From contig PGYB01000024.1 of the NCBI GenBank assembly GCA_002839445.1, positions 38,164 to 102,163 of the forward strand: a stretch of DNA of 64,000 nt, in the 5' to 3' direction. The notes below the pieces were generated by a model. The model was not told where the DNA came from and did no database searches. It saw only the letters and a program-made list of their open reading frames with translations. The DNA is from Candidatus Riflebacteria bacterium HGW-Riflebacteria-1. Its GTDB lineage: Bacteria; Muiribacteriota; Ozemobacteria; Ozemobacterales; Ozemobacteraceae. The position numbers were made by a program, and so were the translations under genes. Positions 52,049 through 60,733 of this stretch are shown one piece after another; the first letter of the stretch is position 1, and each line of letters opens with the position of its first letter.

Positions 52049-55000
52049 ATGATGATGAATTTTAGAGCATTGAGAAGATATCTAATGCTGGTAATGTTTG
52101 TTTCGATAATCCTGATGGCTGGATGCAGAGGGTGCGACAGCAGCAATCATGATTATCATGTACCCGGAACACCGCCTGTCGTTGAATCTATAGTTCCTCT
52201 CAGTGGCGCCACTGACGTTGCCCTGAACACTAATGTCACGGCGATTTTCAGCAAGCCCATGGCCGCGACCAATGCTTCAACAACCTTTTCACTGAAAAAA
52301 GCTGGAACAGAAGTTCCGTCCGCCGTAATCTATAACGAACTGACCGGGAAGCTTGACCCGACAGCAGATCTGGATGCGAGCACTCTTTATAATGTAATGA
52401 TCAGCGGTGCCCGCGACACAGAGGGGAATGCTCTTGCGGCAGATTTCACAGCTACCTTTACTACTGGTTTGATCGCCGATCTGATTCGCCCCACGGTAGT
52501 CTCGACCGATCCCGCCGATGGCGCGGTCGGGGTACCGCAAAACCGGGTAATCTCGGTACCTTTCAGCGAGTTTATGGATCCTTCAACAGTCACGGCATCA
52601 ACCTTTCGGCTGTATGTAACTCCTGGCGTCGCTCCCGCAAGAAGGTCAATGATTGATGCATCAATCCTCCTTGTCCCCGCTGGAGCAGTTCCTGTCACAG
52701 GCAAGGTGACCTGTGTTGGCCTGACGGCGGTCTTTACACCCGATCAGTTTCTTACAAAAGGTCTGACCTACAGCGCCGTGATTGACGGTGGCGTGGACGG
52801 CGTAAAGGACCTTGCAGGCAATCCTATGGCAGAGGATTATGTTTGGAGTTTCACCGCCGTCGAAGCTGACCTGATCAGGCCTACGGTAACTTCTACAGAT
52901 CCTGCTGACAATGACATTGATGTGGCTACCAATAAAAAGATAGCCATACTCTTCAGTGAGGAAATGCAGCCCAGCACCATAAACACAACAACCTTGACAG
53001 TTAAAAATCCTTCAGGAGTAACAGTTCCGGGGTTGGTAACCTATGTCGGTGTTACTGCAAACTTTACCCCGACGGCCCCCTTGACCAACGGCGTCAAATA
53101 CACTGCTACAATTACCAATGCGGCTGCGGATCTTGCTGGCAATACCATGGCAGCAAATTATGTCTGGAGCTTTACCTCGGGTGCCACCGCAGACAACACC
53201 CGTCCCACCGTGATTTCTGCTGATCCGGTAAGTGGCACGTTAAATGTGCCCACCAACCAGAGAGTTTCGATTACTTTCAGCGAGGGAATGGATCCCGCGA
53301 GCATAAATGCCACAAACCTGACCTTACAAAAGGTTGTCGGAACATCTAAGTCACCAATCGCTGGAACTGTGACCTACGGCGGTGTGGTTGCAAACTTTGC
53401 GCCAAAAGAGAGTCTTGAATTCAACACCGTCTACTTGTTCACAGCAACCTCTTACGAAATCTCAGGCGTAAAAACTGGCGTAAGAGATCTCGCCGGCAAT
53501 ACCATGGCGACGAGCTACCTGGCGACCTTCACCACCGGCTCGGTCGCAGACACTACTGTACCGACAGTTGTTTCTACTGAACCGGCCAATGGCGCCACCA
53601 ATGTTCCCACCAACAGTAAGATTGCCGTAACTTTCAGCGAAAGCATGACCCCGGGCACATTGCGCGCAAGCTCCTTTAAAGTTACCGGACCTGGCCTGAC
53701 AGCTGTCACCGGCACTGTAAACTATGCGAACCTGGTAGCCAACTTTACACCAACAGGCAATCTGCTGAACAATACTGTCTATACTGGCACGATTACCAGT
53801 GAAGCAACGGATCTGGCCGGCAACGCCCTGGTCGAATATTCGTGGACCTTCACCACTGGCGCAGCTGAAGACAAGACCTCACCAACAGTGGTTTCCAGCG
53901 ACCCGGCTGGCAACGCCCAGAATGTTCCCCTTAACAAGACACTGGCCGTTACGTTCAACGAGAGCATGAACGCGGCGACGATAAATGCCACGACCTTCAC
54001 GCTGACCAAGCTTGGCGCACCATCATCTGTCGCTGGCGCAGTAGACTATTCCAACCTGATTGCCCATTTCAATCCAGATTTGGACCTCGACTCCAACGCA
54101 ACCTATACAGCTTTAATTACCACCGGCGCAAAAGACCTGGCCGGCAACGCTCTCACAGGAAATTACAGCTGGCAGTTCAGAACCGGTGAAGCCAAGGACA
54201 CCACTGCTCCGACAGTGATTTCTACTGATCCGGTTAACAATGCAACAGGCGTATCTACCAACAAAATTATCGCGGTCACCTTCAGCGAGAACATGGACGC
54301 GACAACCATAAAAACCTCAAGCTTTATGGTAATCAAGCCTGACACTACGGCTGTTGCCGGCACAGTGAACTATTCTGGTGTAACCGCACAATTTACGCCA
54401 ACAGGAGATCTTGCCAACAACGCCACCTACACTGTCAGAGTGACCAGCGCAGTCAAAGACCTTGCCGGCAATCCCCTGACAGCTATTTACTCATTTAAAT
54501 TCACAACCGGCGCGGCACCAGACAAGACAGCACCAACAGTGTTTTCGACAGATCCTGCTGCTGATGAAAAGAATGTGCCATTCAACAAGACAGTAGAGGT
54601 TACCTTCAGCGAAGGCATGAACTCCACAACGATAACTACTGCAAACTTCACCCTGATAAAGAAAGATGGCGGGTCTCCGGTTGCAGGAGTTGTTACTTAC
54701 AGCGGTTTATCAGCATTCTTTAATCCGAATGCAGATCTCGCTGCCAACGCAACCTATACCGCCACTGTTACCACCGGAGTCAAAGACCTGGCCGGAAATG
54801 CTCTGGCAGCAAACAAAGCGTGGGAGTTCACCACCGGCGCAGCACCCGACGATACAGCTCCAACAGTGCTCACGAGGTTTCCCGCTATCAATGCGACAAA
54901 TGTGGCTACCAACACTAAGGTAGTCGTATCGTTCAGTGAGGCACTGAAATCCAGCACGATAAACACCACCAGCTTTACACTGACAAAACTGGGTGGGTCA

Positions 55001-56611
55001 GCTGTTACTGGTGCTGTTGCTTACTCTGGCATGATTGCGACATTTACACCAGCGAGCAGCCTGGCCTACAATTCTACCTACACTGTCACGGTTACAACCC
55101 AGGTAGAAGACCTGGCCGGCAACAATCTGGCGTTTAACAACACCTGGAACTTCTCTACCGGTGCTGCACCAGACAGCATTGCGCCAACAGTTACCTTCAC
55201 TGACCCAGGAACTAACGAGACAGGCGTGGCTGTTAACAAAACAATATCGATAACCTTCAGCGAAGGCATGGATCAGGCTAGCATAGATGACACAACTGTC
55301 ACGGTCAAAAAACTTGGCGCTCTGGCGAATACTGCAGGCGCTGTTACCTACAGCGGTCTGATCGCAAAGCTTGATCCGACTGCTAATCTGGATTTTACCG
55401 CTACATATACAGTAACCATCAAATCGGGTGCTACCGGAGTCAAGGATCTGGCTGGCAATGCTCTGGCAGTTGACAAAGTCTGGAGTTTCCAGACCGGTAA
55501 TGCGCCAGACACCTCCAGTCCGACAGTAACTCTTACCGATCCTCTGGATGGCGAAAACGATGTCGCTTTAAACCAGTCAATCAAGGCGACCTTCAGCGAA
55601 AGCGTAGATCCTGATACAATCGACGACCAGACCTTCAAGGTAGCGAAGAATACCGGTGGTGAACTCGCCCTCGGCACAGTTACCTACGATGCGATAACCA
55701 GAACCGCGACATTCAAGCCAACCGGCAGTCTCGTAGCAAGTATCATCTACAAAGCTACCATCGCCAGTTCGGTAAAAGATCTTGCCGGTAACAGCCTGGA
55801 TGGTAATACTCTGGACGAGGATCATGTGTGGACTTTTACAACCGGTTTGAGAACCCTGGCCGAACCAATAGCTCTGAATGCCGCTGCTCCTTACGGTGCC
55901 TTTGGTGGCAGCGCCGGAATAACCAACGAGGGCATTAAGACTGTTATTAATGGCGACATCGGCACCACTGCTGCATCAACCCTGATCACTGGTTTCCGTG
56001 ATGGGGGCGGCAACGTCTACACAGTAACAGGATCTAACGATGGCCTGGTTACTGGTCTCATTTACACAGCTACTGCTCCTCCGGGTTCAGTGCCAGGCGA
56101 AGACGCCGAGGCCGCTCATCTCGCTGCTACCAATGCGTTTCTGGATCTGTCACCAGCCAGACTCCCTGGAGGCATCGATGTTTCGAGCTACGGCGGCAAT
56201 CCGGATCAGCTTGGAAACCGGACGCTTAAGCCCGGCATCTACAAATCCGCGCCCGGTTCTTTCATTATCCAGGGCGGCGCTCTCACGCTTGATGCGCAAG
56301 GCGATGCAAATGCCGTATGGGTGTTCCAGATGGCAAGCACACTTACCGTAGGCGGTCCGGGAGCTGCCTTTCCACAAAGCGTAATCCTGATAAATGGTGC
56401 CCAGGCTAAAAATGTCTTCTGGCAGGTCAGCAGCGCGGCAACTATCAACGCAGGTGGTGGCGGAACCATGTTTGGAACGATAATTTCTGAAGCTGGAGTA
56501 ACCTTCTCGACTTCAGGAAATGTCGACCTAGTCACCCTGTATGGTAGAGCGCTGAGTCTGAGCGCTTCGGTGACCTATGTGAATACTGTAGTCCATATAC
56601 CCGCGGAATAA
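52049..56611 (+). CDS. Lipoprotein with eleven Big_5 Ig-like repeats and DUF3494 domain
   Basis: 1520 residues. The N-terminus MMMNFRALRRYLMLVM and lipobox LMAGC are homologous to the protein at 44964, so I start at 52049 (three ATGs in a row; AAGGA upstream) rather than 52010. Eleven Big_5 repeats follow, with the same S-T-D-P, N-K-x-I-A-V-T-F-S-E-x-M and F-T-T-G-A signatures, then a DUF3494 domain from ~1270 (GDIGTTAAS, LTLDAQGDANAVWVFQMAST). The repeats are more varied in sequence than those of the first and third lipoproteins, so it is the older branch. Surface localisation and adhesion are likely, ice binding not shown. Confidence 0.92.
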   Translation: MMMNFRALRRYLMLVMFVSIILMAGCRGCDSSNHDYHVPGTPPVVESIVPLSGATDVALNTNVTAIFSKPMAATNASTTFSLKKAGTEVPSAVIYNELTGKLDPTADLDASTLYNVMISGARDTEGNALAADFTATFTTGLIADLIRPTVVSTDPADGAVGVPQNRVISVPFSEFMDPSTVTASTFRLYVTPGVAPARRSMIDASILLVPAGAVPVTGKVTCVGLTAVFTPDQFLTKGLTYSAVIDGGVDGVKDLAGNPMAEDYVWSFTAVEADLIRPTVTSTDPADNDIDVATNKKIAILFSEEMQPSTINTTTLTVKNPSGVTVPGLVTYVGVTANFTPTAPLTNGVKYTATITNAAADLAGNTMAANYVWSFTSGATADNTRPTVISADPVSGTLNVPTNQRVSITFSEGMDPASINATNLTLQKVVGTSKSPIAGTVTYGGVVANFAPKESLEFNTVYLFTATSYEISGVKTGVRDLAGNTMATSYLATFTTGSVADTTVPTVVSTEPANGATNVPTNSKIAVTFSESMTPGTLRASSFKVTGPGLTAVTGTVNYANLVANFTPTGNLLNNTVYTGTITSEATDLAGNALVEYSWTFTTGAAEDKTSPTVVSSDPAGNAQNVPLNKTLAVTFNESMNAATINATTFTLTKLGAPSSVAGAVDYSNLIAHFNPDLDLDSNATYTALITTGAKDLAGNALTGNYSWQFRTGEAKDTTAPTVISTDPVNNATGVSTNKIIAVTFSENMDATTIKTSSFMVIKPDTTAVAGTVNYSGVTAQFTPTGDLANNATYTVRVTSAVKDLAGNPLTAIYSFKFTTGAAPDKTAPTVFSTDPAADEKNVPFNKTVEVTFSEGMNSTTITTANFTLIKKDGGSPVAGVVTYSGLSAFFNPNADLAANATYTATVTTGVKDLAGNALAANKAWEFTTGAAPDDTAPTVLTRFPAINATNVATNTKVVVSFSEALKSSTINTTSFTLTKLGGSAVTGAVAYSGMIATFTPASSLAYNSTYTVTVTTQVEDLAGNNLAFNNTWNFSTGAAPDSIAPTVTFTDPGTNETGVAVNKTISITFSEGMDQASIDDTTVTVKKLGALANTAGAVTYSGLIAKLDPTANLDFTATYTVTIKSGATGVKDLAGNALAVDKVWSFQTGNAPDTSSPTVTLTDPLDGENDVALNQSIKATFSESVDPDTIDDQTFKVAKNTGGELALGTVTYDAITRTATFKPTGSLVASIIYKATIASSVKDLAGNSLDGNTLDEDHVWTFTTGLRTLAEPIALNAAAPYGAFGGSAGITNEGIKTVINGDIGTTAASTLITGFRDGGGNVYTVTGSNDGLVTGLIYTATAPPGSVPGEDAEAAHLAATNAFLDLSPARLPGGIDVSSYGGNPDQLGNRTLKPGIYKSAPGSFIIQGGALTLDAQGDANAVWVFQMASTLTVGGPGAAFPQSVILINGAQAKNVFWQVSSAATINAGGGGTMFGTIISEAGVTFSTSGNVDLVTLYGRALSLSASVTYVNTVVHIPAE

Positions 56612-56693
56612 GAAACAAGAACCCGCCTCCTATGTAACTGGCGGCTGAGAATGTAAAAATTCTCAAGTCGATGGTTACCGGAATTTGAGTCAG

Positions 56694-56727
56694 CCCTGTC
56701 AACAGCAGCTATCTGCGGTTGGCAGGG
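56694..56727 (+). terminator. Conserved hairpin after Big_5 lipoprotein 2
   Basis: CCCTGTCAAC pairs with GTTGGCAGGG, with one G-T pair where copy 1 (48710) has A-T, so the stem is kept while the bases change. A smaller hairpin TGAGAAT/ATTCTCA lies just upstream at ~56646-56665. Confidence 0.6.
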
Positions 56728-56823
56728 TCTGATTCTGTTCGACCCGCGAAGGCATTGAAAGAGGCAGCATTACTGATCACCTCTGTTGAGGTAATCGCCA
56801 TTAATGTCTCGAAAGGATCTCTT

Positions 56824-57636
56824 ATGCAAAAATATGTAATGTTCTTTCTGGTTTGTCTTGCCTGCTTTTCGCCGGCAACCGGCTTTGCTTATGGCCACTA
56901 CACAGTGTATTCAGGCGTGCCGGCAGACATTTATGTCGACAATGAATACAGCGCAACGATCACTGCCACACAATCACTGAAGCTTATATTATCGGGTCCC
57001 AAGACCTACGTTATCGGGGTAAGAGCACTAGAAACCGGCAAGACATATAAAGAATCGGTTACTGTCGGAGTTGGTCAGAACGAACATCGCGACATTCGTG
57101 CGTTTTCGCCGCAACAGTTATCAAAAACCGAAGTAACGGTTTATTCGCAGATTCCTGCCGAGGTCTTCATCGACAGCGTCTTTAACTCGGCCGTTAATGC
57201 GACGGATCCTCTAACCATCTATCTGTCAGGGCCAAAATCATACGTCATCGAAGTCAGGGCGACAAATTCCCGTCTTATTCATCGTGAAGAAGTTCTGATC
57301 GACCCCAAGTCAGGTTTAATTCATGAAATACGGGCATTTAACGAATATTACCCGGCAATTTCACAACAGACGCAGACAGAAGCGCCAGTGCCTGCTCAGG
57401 GCACAATTTCAAGAGAAGAGATGACAGAAGCCATCAATGCTGCTTCGGCCAAGGCTAAGGCGGAAGCGCTGGCAGAAGAAGCCGCACGCAGAAGCAGGGC
57501 TGAAAAGAGAGATGTAACCACGAAAGGGATTGCCCATGTTGTTGGTGTAGAGGCAAACCAGAACCTGCCAGGCTCTGTGAAGAACATGGAACGCATCAAA
57601 TTGCTTTTTGAAGCAATTCCTGCCTTTAAGAAATAG
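56824..57636 (+). CDS. Secreted protein with two PEGA-like repeats
   Basis: 270 residues from ATG 56824, behind AAAGGATC; the frame is open to 56719. A signal peptide ends around TGFA. Two ~75-residue units follow: VYSGVPADIYVDNEYSATIT with LILSGPKTYVIGVRA, and VYSQIPAEVFIDSVFNSAVN with IYLSGPKSYVIEVRA. They look like PEGA-type surface beta domains (P-A-x-V/I-x-V/I-D-x-x). The C-terminal part is Ala/Glu/Lys-rich helix (~200-240). Function unknown; export to the envelope is likely. It precedes the YeaQ-like gene by 17 bases. Confidence 0.65.
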   Translation: MQKYVMFFLVCLACFSPATGFAYGHYTVYSGVPADIYVDNEYSATITATQSLKLILSGPKTYVIGVRALETGKTYKESVTVGVGQNEHRDIRAFSPQQLSKTEVTVYSQIPAEVFIDSVFNSAVNATDPLTIYLSGPKSYVIEVRATNSRLIHREEVLIDPKSGLIHEIRAFNEYYPAISQQTQTEAPVPAQGTISREEMTEAINAASAKAKAEALAEEAARRSRAEKRDVTTKGIAHVVGVEANQNLPGSVKNMERIKLLFEAIPAFKK

Positions 57637-57653
57637 GCAAAAGGGAGAATATC

Positions 57654-57917
57654 ATGAATTTTTTATGGTTCATAATGGTCGGCTTAGTTGCTGGCTGGCT
57701 GGCAGAAGTGCTTACCAGGAAAAATGACCCTGGTTTGATAATCAGCATAATTTACGGAGTATTGGGCGCCTCGATTGGTGGCTTCGTTTTTAACTATTTC
57801 GGATTCGTTACTGGTGGCGGATTTGGCAGCCAGGTGCTGGTTGCCACTTCTGGCGCGGTAATTCTCATTGTCTTTCTGAGGTTCATCAGGACATCAGATG
57901 TCAAAACGGGAAGATAA
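57654..57917 (+). CDS. GlsB/YeaQ/YmgE family membrane protein
   Basis: 87 residues with three hydrophobic segments and the family pattern: FLWFIMVGLVAGWLAEVLTR, then IISIIYGVLGASIGGFVFNY, then a third helix. This group (transglycosylase-associated protein) is a common small inner-membrane stress protein without known activity. GGGAG precedes the ATG. Confidence 0.9.
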   Translation: MNFLWFIMVGLVAGWLAEVLTRKNDPGLIISIIYGVLGASIGGFVFNYFGFVTGGGFGSQVLVATSGAVILIVFLRFIRTSDVKTGR

Positions 57918-57973
57918 GTCTTTGATCAAGCTTGCGTGGGTTTATCTGCAAATTTTCAGCAAGGGTGGTTTCT

Positions 57974-59551
57974 ATGTCAGAGATTAAACAAAAAATTCTG
58001 CTGGTGAATGATGATTCCGCTGAGCTTGATTCATTGCAAAACATTTTTCAGCAGAATTATGAAATTGTTTTGGCTTCCAGCGGCAAACAAGCCCTTCAGA
58101 TAGCAGAAAAAGCTCCACCTCCTGATCTGATTTTACTGGACGCAGTGATTCTGGATATTGATGGCTACGAGATCTGCCGGCAACTAAAAAAGAACACAGC
58201 CAGCAGATTAACTCCCATCATTCTGCTGATCAACAGCAGCGAAAACAATGATGGCAGCAAAGAATTCGAAGCTGGTGCGGTTGACTACCTGATCAGGCCC
58301 TTTACTGCCGGCCATATTACAGCCGTTGTTAAAGCGCATCTGAGATCGTCCACAATGATGAAGGATCTGGAGCAACAGAACCTTGTCCATGCAGAAAATG
58401 CCAGGTTAAACAAAGTCCTCGAAGGATTGTGCGAATTTGACTTTAAAGCGCCTCTCCAGGCGTTCATCGATATCCCGACGCAACTCAGCCGTGAACTGAC
58501 GATGAGTGCCTTCCAGAGAGAGATGTTGAACAGCATAAGCCTGTCGGCAAGCAATCTGCTCGAAGTTATCACCAGGTCAATCGATCTCTACCAGATGGAA
58601 AAGGGTGCATATACACTTTCGCCACTTCCCATCGACCTGCTGAAAATTCTGCAGCAGATTCTTCAGGAACATAAACGCGCGGCTGAAAAAAAAGAAGTCA
58701 AATATGCATTGAATGTCAACCACATGCCTGCTTCGGTTGAAGATACTTTTGAGCTGCCTGGCGAAAAACGCCTGTTCACCTTCATGCTTAATGATCTGAT
58801 AAAAAGCGCTATTGAAGCCTCGCCGGGCAAGAACGAAATCAGAATCTCCCTGAATTATTCATCGTGCTCAACAATAGTCATAAAATTCCCAGGCGTCTTG
58901 TTTAAAGAGATTCAGGACAAGAGCAACCCTGGACACGCATTATCTGAAATGGAATACTTTACTGTTTCAGGGTTGTATCTTGCTCGACTGCTGGCAAAAA
59001 CGCTGGGCGGGAACCTCTTATTTACGGTGTCAGCGTCAGAAGGAACGACTTTTCAGGTAAACCTGCCACTTGCTGAGGAAGAAGTTGATGCGGTTTCAGG
59101 ACTTCATCAAAACATTGCTGAAAAAAGAATGAAATTGCCCAGTTGTAAATCCAAGGCAGAAACTAAAATTCTGGTTGTCGACGACTATGCCTTTATGCGA
59201 CAGACTATCGCGGGAATACTTCGACAAGGCGGGTATCAGAAGATTTTCGAAGCCAGCGACGGGTTTGAGGCCATTACGTTTCTCGAGAACAATAGCGCAG
59301 ATCTGATTCTGTGCGATTGGGAAATGCCGGGTAAAAGCGGTATGGAAGTGTTCAGATTCATTTCAGGCAGAAATCTGCTCAAAACAACGCCATTTATCAT
59401 GATTACCGCAAATTCCGCTCTTTCTGAACTTGAGCTGGCACTTGAGAGCGGCATTCAGCATTACATTGTCAAGCCGTTTTCTCCTGATATTCTGCGCAAA
59501 AAAGTTGAAGCAGTTCTGGCAAAACCACTTGAAAAGGAACAAAGCGTATGA
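57974..59551 (+). CDS. REC-pseudokinase-REC signalling protein
   Basis: 525 residues from ATG 57974 (GGGTGG upstream; frame open to 57932). Receiver 1 (~5-122) has Asp at LLLDAV but the conserved Lys is Arg (LIRPF). The middle part (~145-390) has the layout of a histidine kinase, yet the phosphoacceptor His is missing (LCEFDFKAPLQAF, where kinases have S-H-D-x-K-x-P-L) and the ATP-binding N-box is altered (DLIKSAIEA, lacking the key Asn); the D-x-G-x-G loop is also absent. Receiver 2 (~403-520) is intact (KILVVDD, LCDWEMPG, YIVKPF). So it is likely a phosphorylation-controlled adaptor rather than a kinase. Its stop overlaps the next gene's start by 4 bases (ATGA). Confidence 0.8.
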   Translation: MSEIKQKILLVNDDSAELDSLQNIFQQNYEIVLASSGKQALQIAEKAPPPDLILLDAVILDIDGYEICRQLKKNTASRLTPIILLINSSENNDGSKEFEAGAVDYLIRPFTAGHITAVVKAHLRSSTMMKDLEQQNLVHAENARLNKVLEGLCEFDFKAPLQAFIDIPTQLSRELTMSAFQREMLNSISLSASNLLEVITRSIDLYQMEKGAYTLSPLPIDLLKILQQILQEHKRAAEKKEVKYALNVNHMPASVEDTFELPGEKRLFTFMLNDLIKSAIEASPGKNEIRISLNYSSCSTIVIKFPGVLFKEIQDKSNPGHALSEMEYFTVSGLYLARLLAKTLGGNLLFTVSASEGTTFQVNLPLAEEEVDAVSGLHQNIAEKRMKLPSCKSKAETKILVVDDYAFMRQTIAGILRQGGYQKIFEASDGFEAITFLENNSADLILCDWEMPGKSGMEVFRFISGRNLLKTTPFIMITANSALSELELALESGIQHYIVKPFSPDILRKKVEAVLAKPLEKEQSV

Positions 59552-60732
59552 CCGAAAACAATTATTCATTACCCCGGAAAAAAGTACTGATTGTCGATAC
59601 CAATATCGAGAATAACGCTGTTCTTGAGAGTTGCTTTTCCAGCAAGAATGAATTTGCGGTGACTGGAGTCTTTCAGTCACCGCAGTTGGCGATGAGTAAT
59701 CCGTTAGAAAATTTTCCAGACCTGGCGTTGATTGGTATTGATATTCCAAATGGCATTAATTACTGTAAAATGCTGCGCAAGCAAAGCCCGTCAATTATGA
59801 TTATCGCGCTGGTTTCCAGTCTGGATGCCAATGTCGAAAACAGTCTCCGGCAGTCAGGGGCAATAGAGTGTCTGACGCGCGGAGCGAGCCATGATCAGAT
59901 CGAGCGGGCAATCCAGACCGCCAATTCGGTAAGAGATTCGGCATTGTGTTCAATAATCGGGATTGGCGGCATCAAAGAAGGCATTGGCACAACCCTGCAA
60001 ACGGCGGTTATAGGTGACTTTATCGGCAGAAAGCTTGCTGGCAAGGTTTTACTTATGGATCTGGACTTTCATAATGCAGATCTGTCCTTCACTCTCGGTA
60101 TCCCCAACCACAAGACCATACAGGATCTTCTGGCAAATGATAATTTTCTTGATTTTGGCGTATTACAGGGCTTTATCGTCAAAAACGACCGTGGCTTTTC
60201 AATAATTCCGGCAGCACAGGATCGTGGACCTCAGTATGTTTCAGACATTGCCATTGTCAGTTTAATAACAGTTCTTGGCAATTTTTTCGAGGTAATCCTG
60301 ATTGATCTTCCTGCTTATCCTTTCTCTGGCTTGAGCGGCATCACAGACATCTGTGACAGAATCATCATCAACACCGGCGAAACCGCTAACCATCTTAAGT
60401 CGGTAGTGTGGGCGGCAACATCTGAATTTAAAACAATTCCAGAAAATTTCATGCAGAAGCTTCTTTTTACTTCATGGTGCGAGAATCCAGCCATAAAGGG
60501 CGAGATCGCACGCCATCTTCCTCTTTGTCACTTTCTTCCAAAGCCGGCTGAGATCAAGTTCAGCGACCCTGCCTTTACCATAAATGACTCTGCCGCATTC
60601 AGTCAGTTGCGCGCTGCACTGAGTAATCTTTTCGACAGTGTTCCCTCTCTCTCGCTGGTCAACATCGATGCTGAAGCAATACCGACTTCCACCTGGTTTG
60701 CCAAGTTAGGTAATTATTTGCGAGGGAAGTAG
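59548..60732 (+). CDS. CpaE/TadZ-like ATPase with receiver-like N-terminus
   Basis: 394 residues. The N-terminal ~120 residues resemble a receiver domain (KKVLIVDTNIENNAVLESCF; the acceptor Asp sits in ALIGIDIPNG). The C-terminal domain (~135-360) is MinD/ParA-like: a deviant P-loop GIKEGIGTTLQTA, without the second Lys of K-G-G-x-G-K-T-T, then LLMDLDFHNADLSFTLGIPN and LIDLPAYPF. CpaE/TadZ proteins, which place type IV (Tad) pilus machinery at a cell pole, have this architecture and P-loop. No other tad or cpa genes are in the window. It overlaps the pseudokinase gene and is 1 base before the third Big_5 gene, so it may control or localise surface structures. Confidence 0.75.
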   Translation: MTENNYSLPRKKVLIVDTNIENNAVLESCFSSKNEFAVTGVFQSPQLAMSNPLENFPDLALIGIDIPNGINYCKMLRKQSPSIMIIALVSSLDANVENSLRQSGAIECLTRGASHDQIERAIQTANSVRDSALCSIIGIGGIKEGIGTTLQTAVIGDFIGRKLAGKVLLMDLDFHNADLSFTLGIPNHKTIQDLLANDNFLDFGVLQGFIVKNDRGFSIIPAAQDRGPQYVSDIAIVSLITVLGNFFEVILIDLPAYPFSGLSGITDICDRIIINTGETANHLKSVVWAATSEFKTIPENFMQKLLFTSWCENPAIKGEIARHLPLCHFLPKPAEIKFSDPAFTINDSAAFSQLRAALSNLFDSVPSLSLVNIDAEAIPTSTWFAKLGNYLRGK

Positions 60733-60733
60733 C

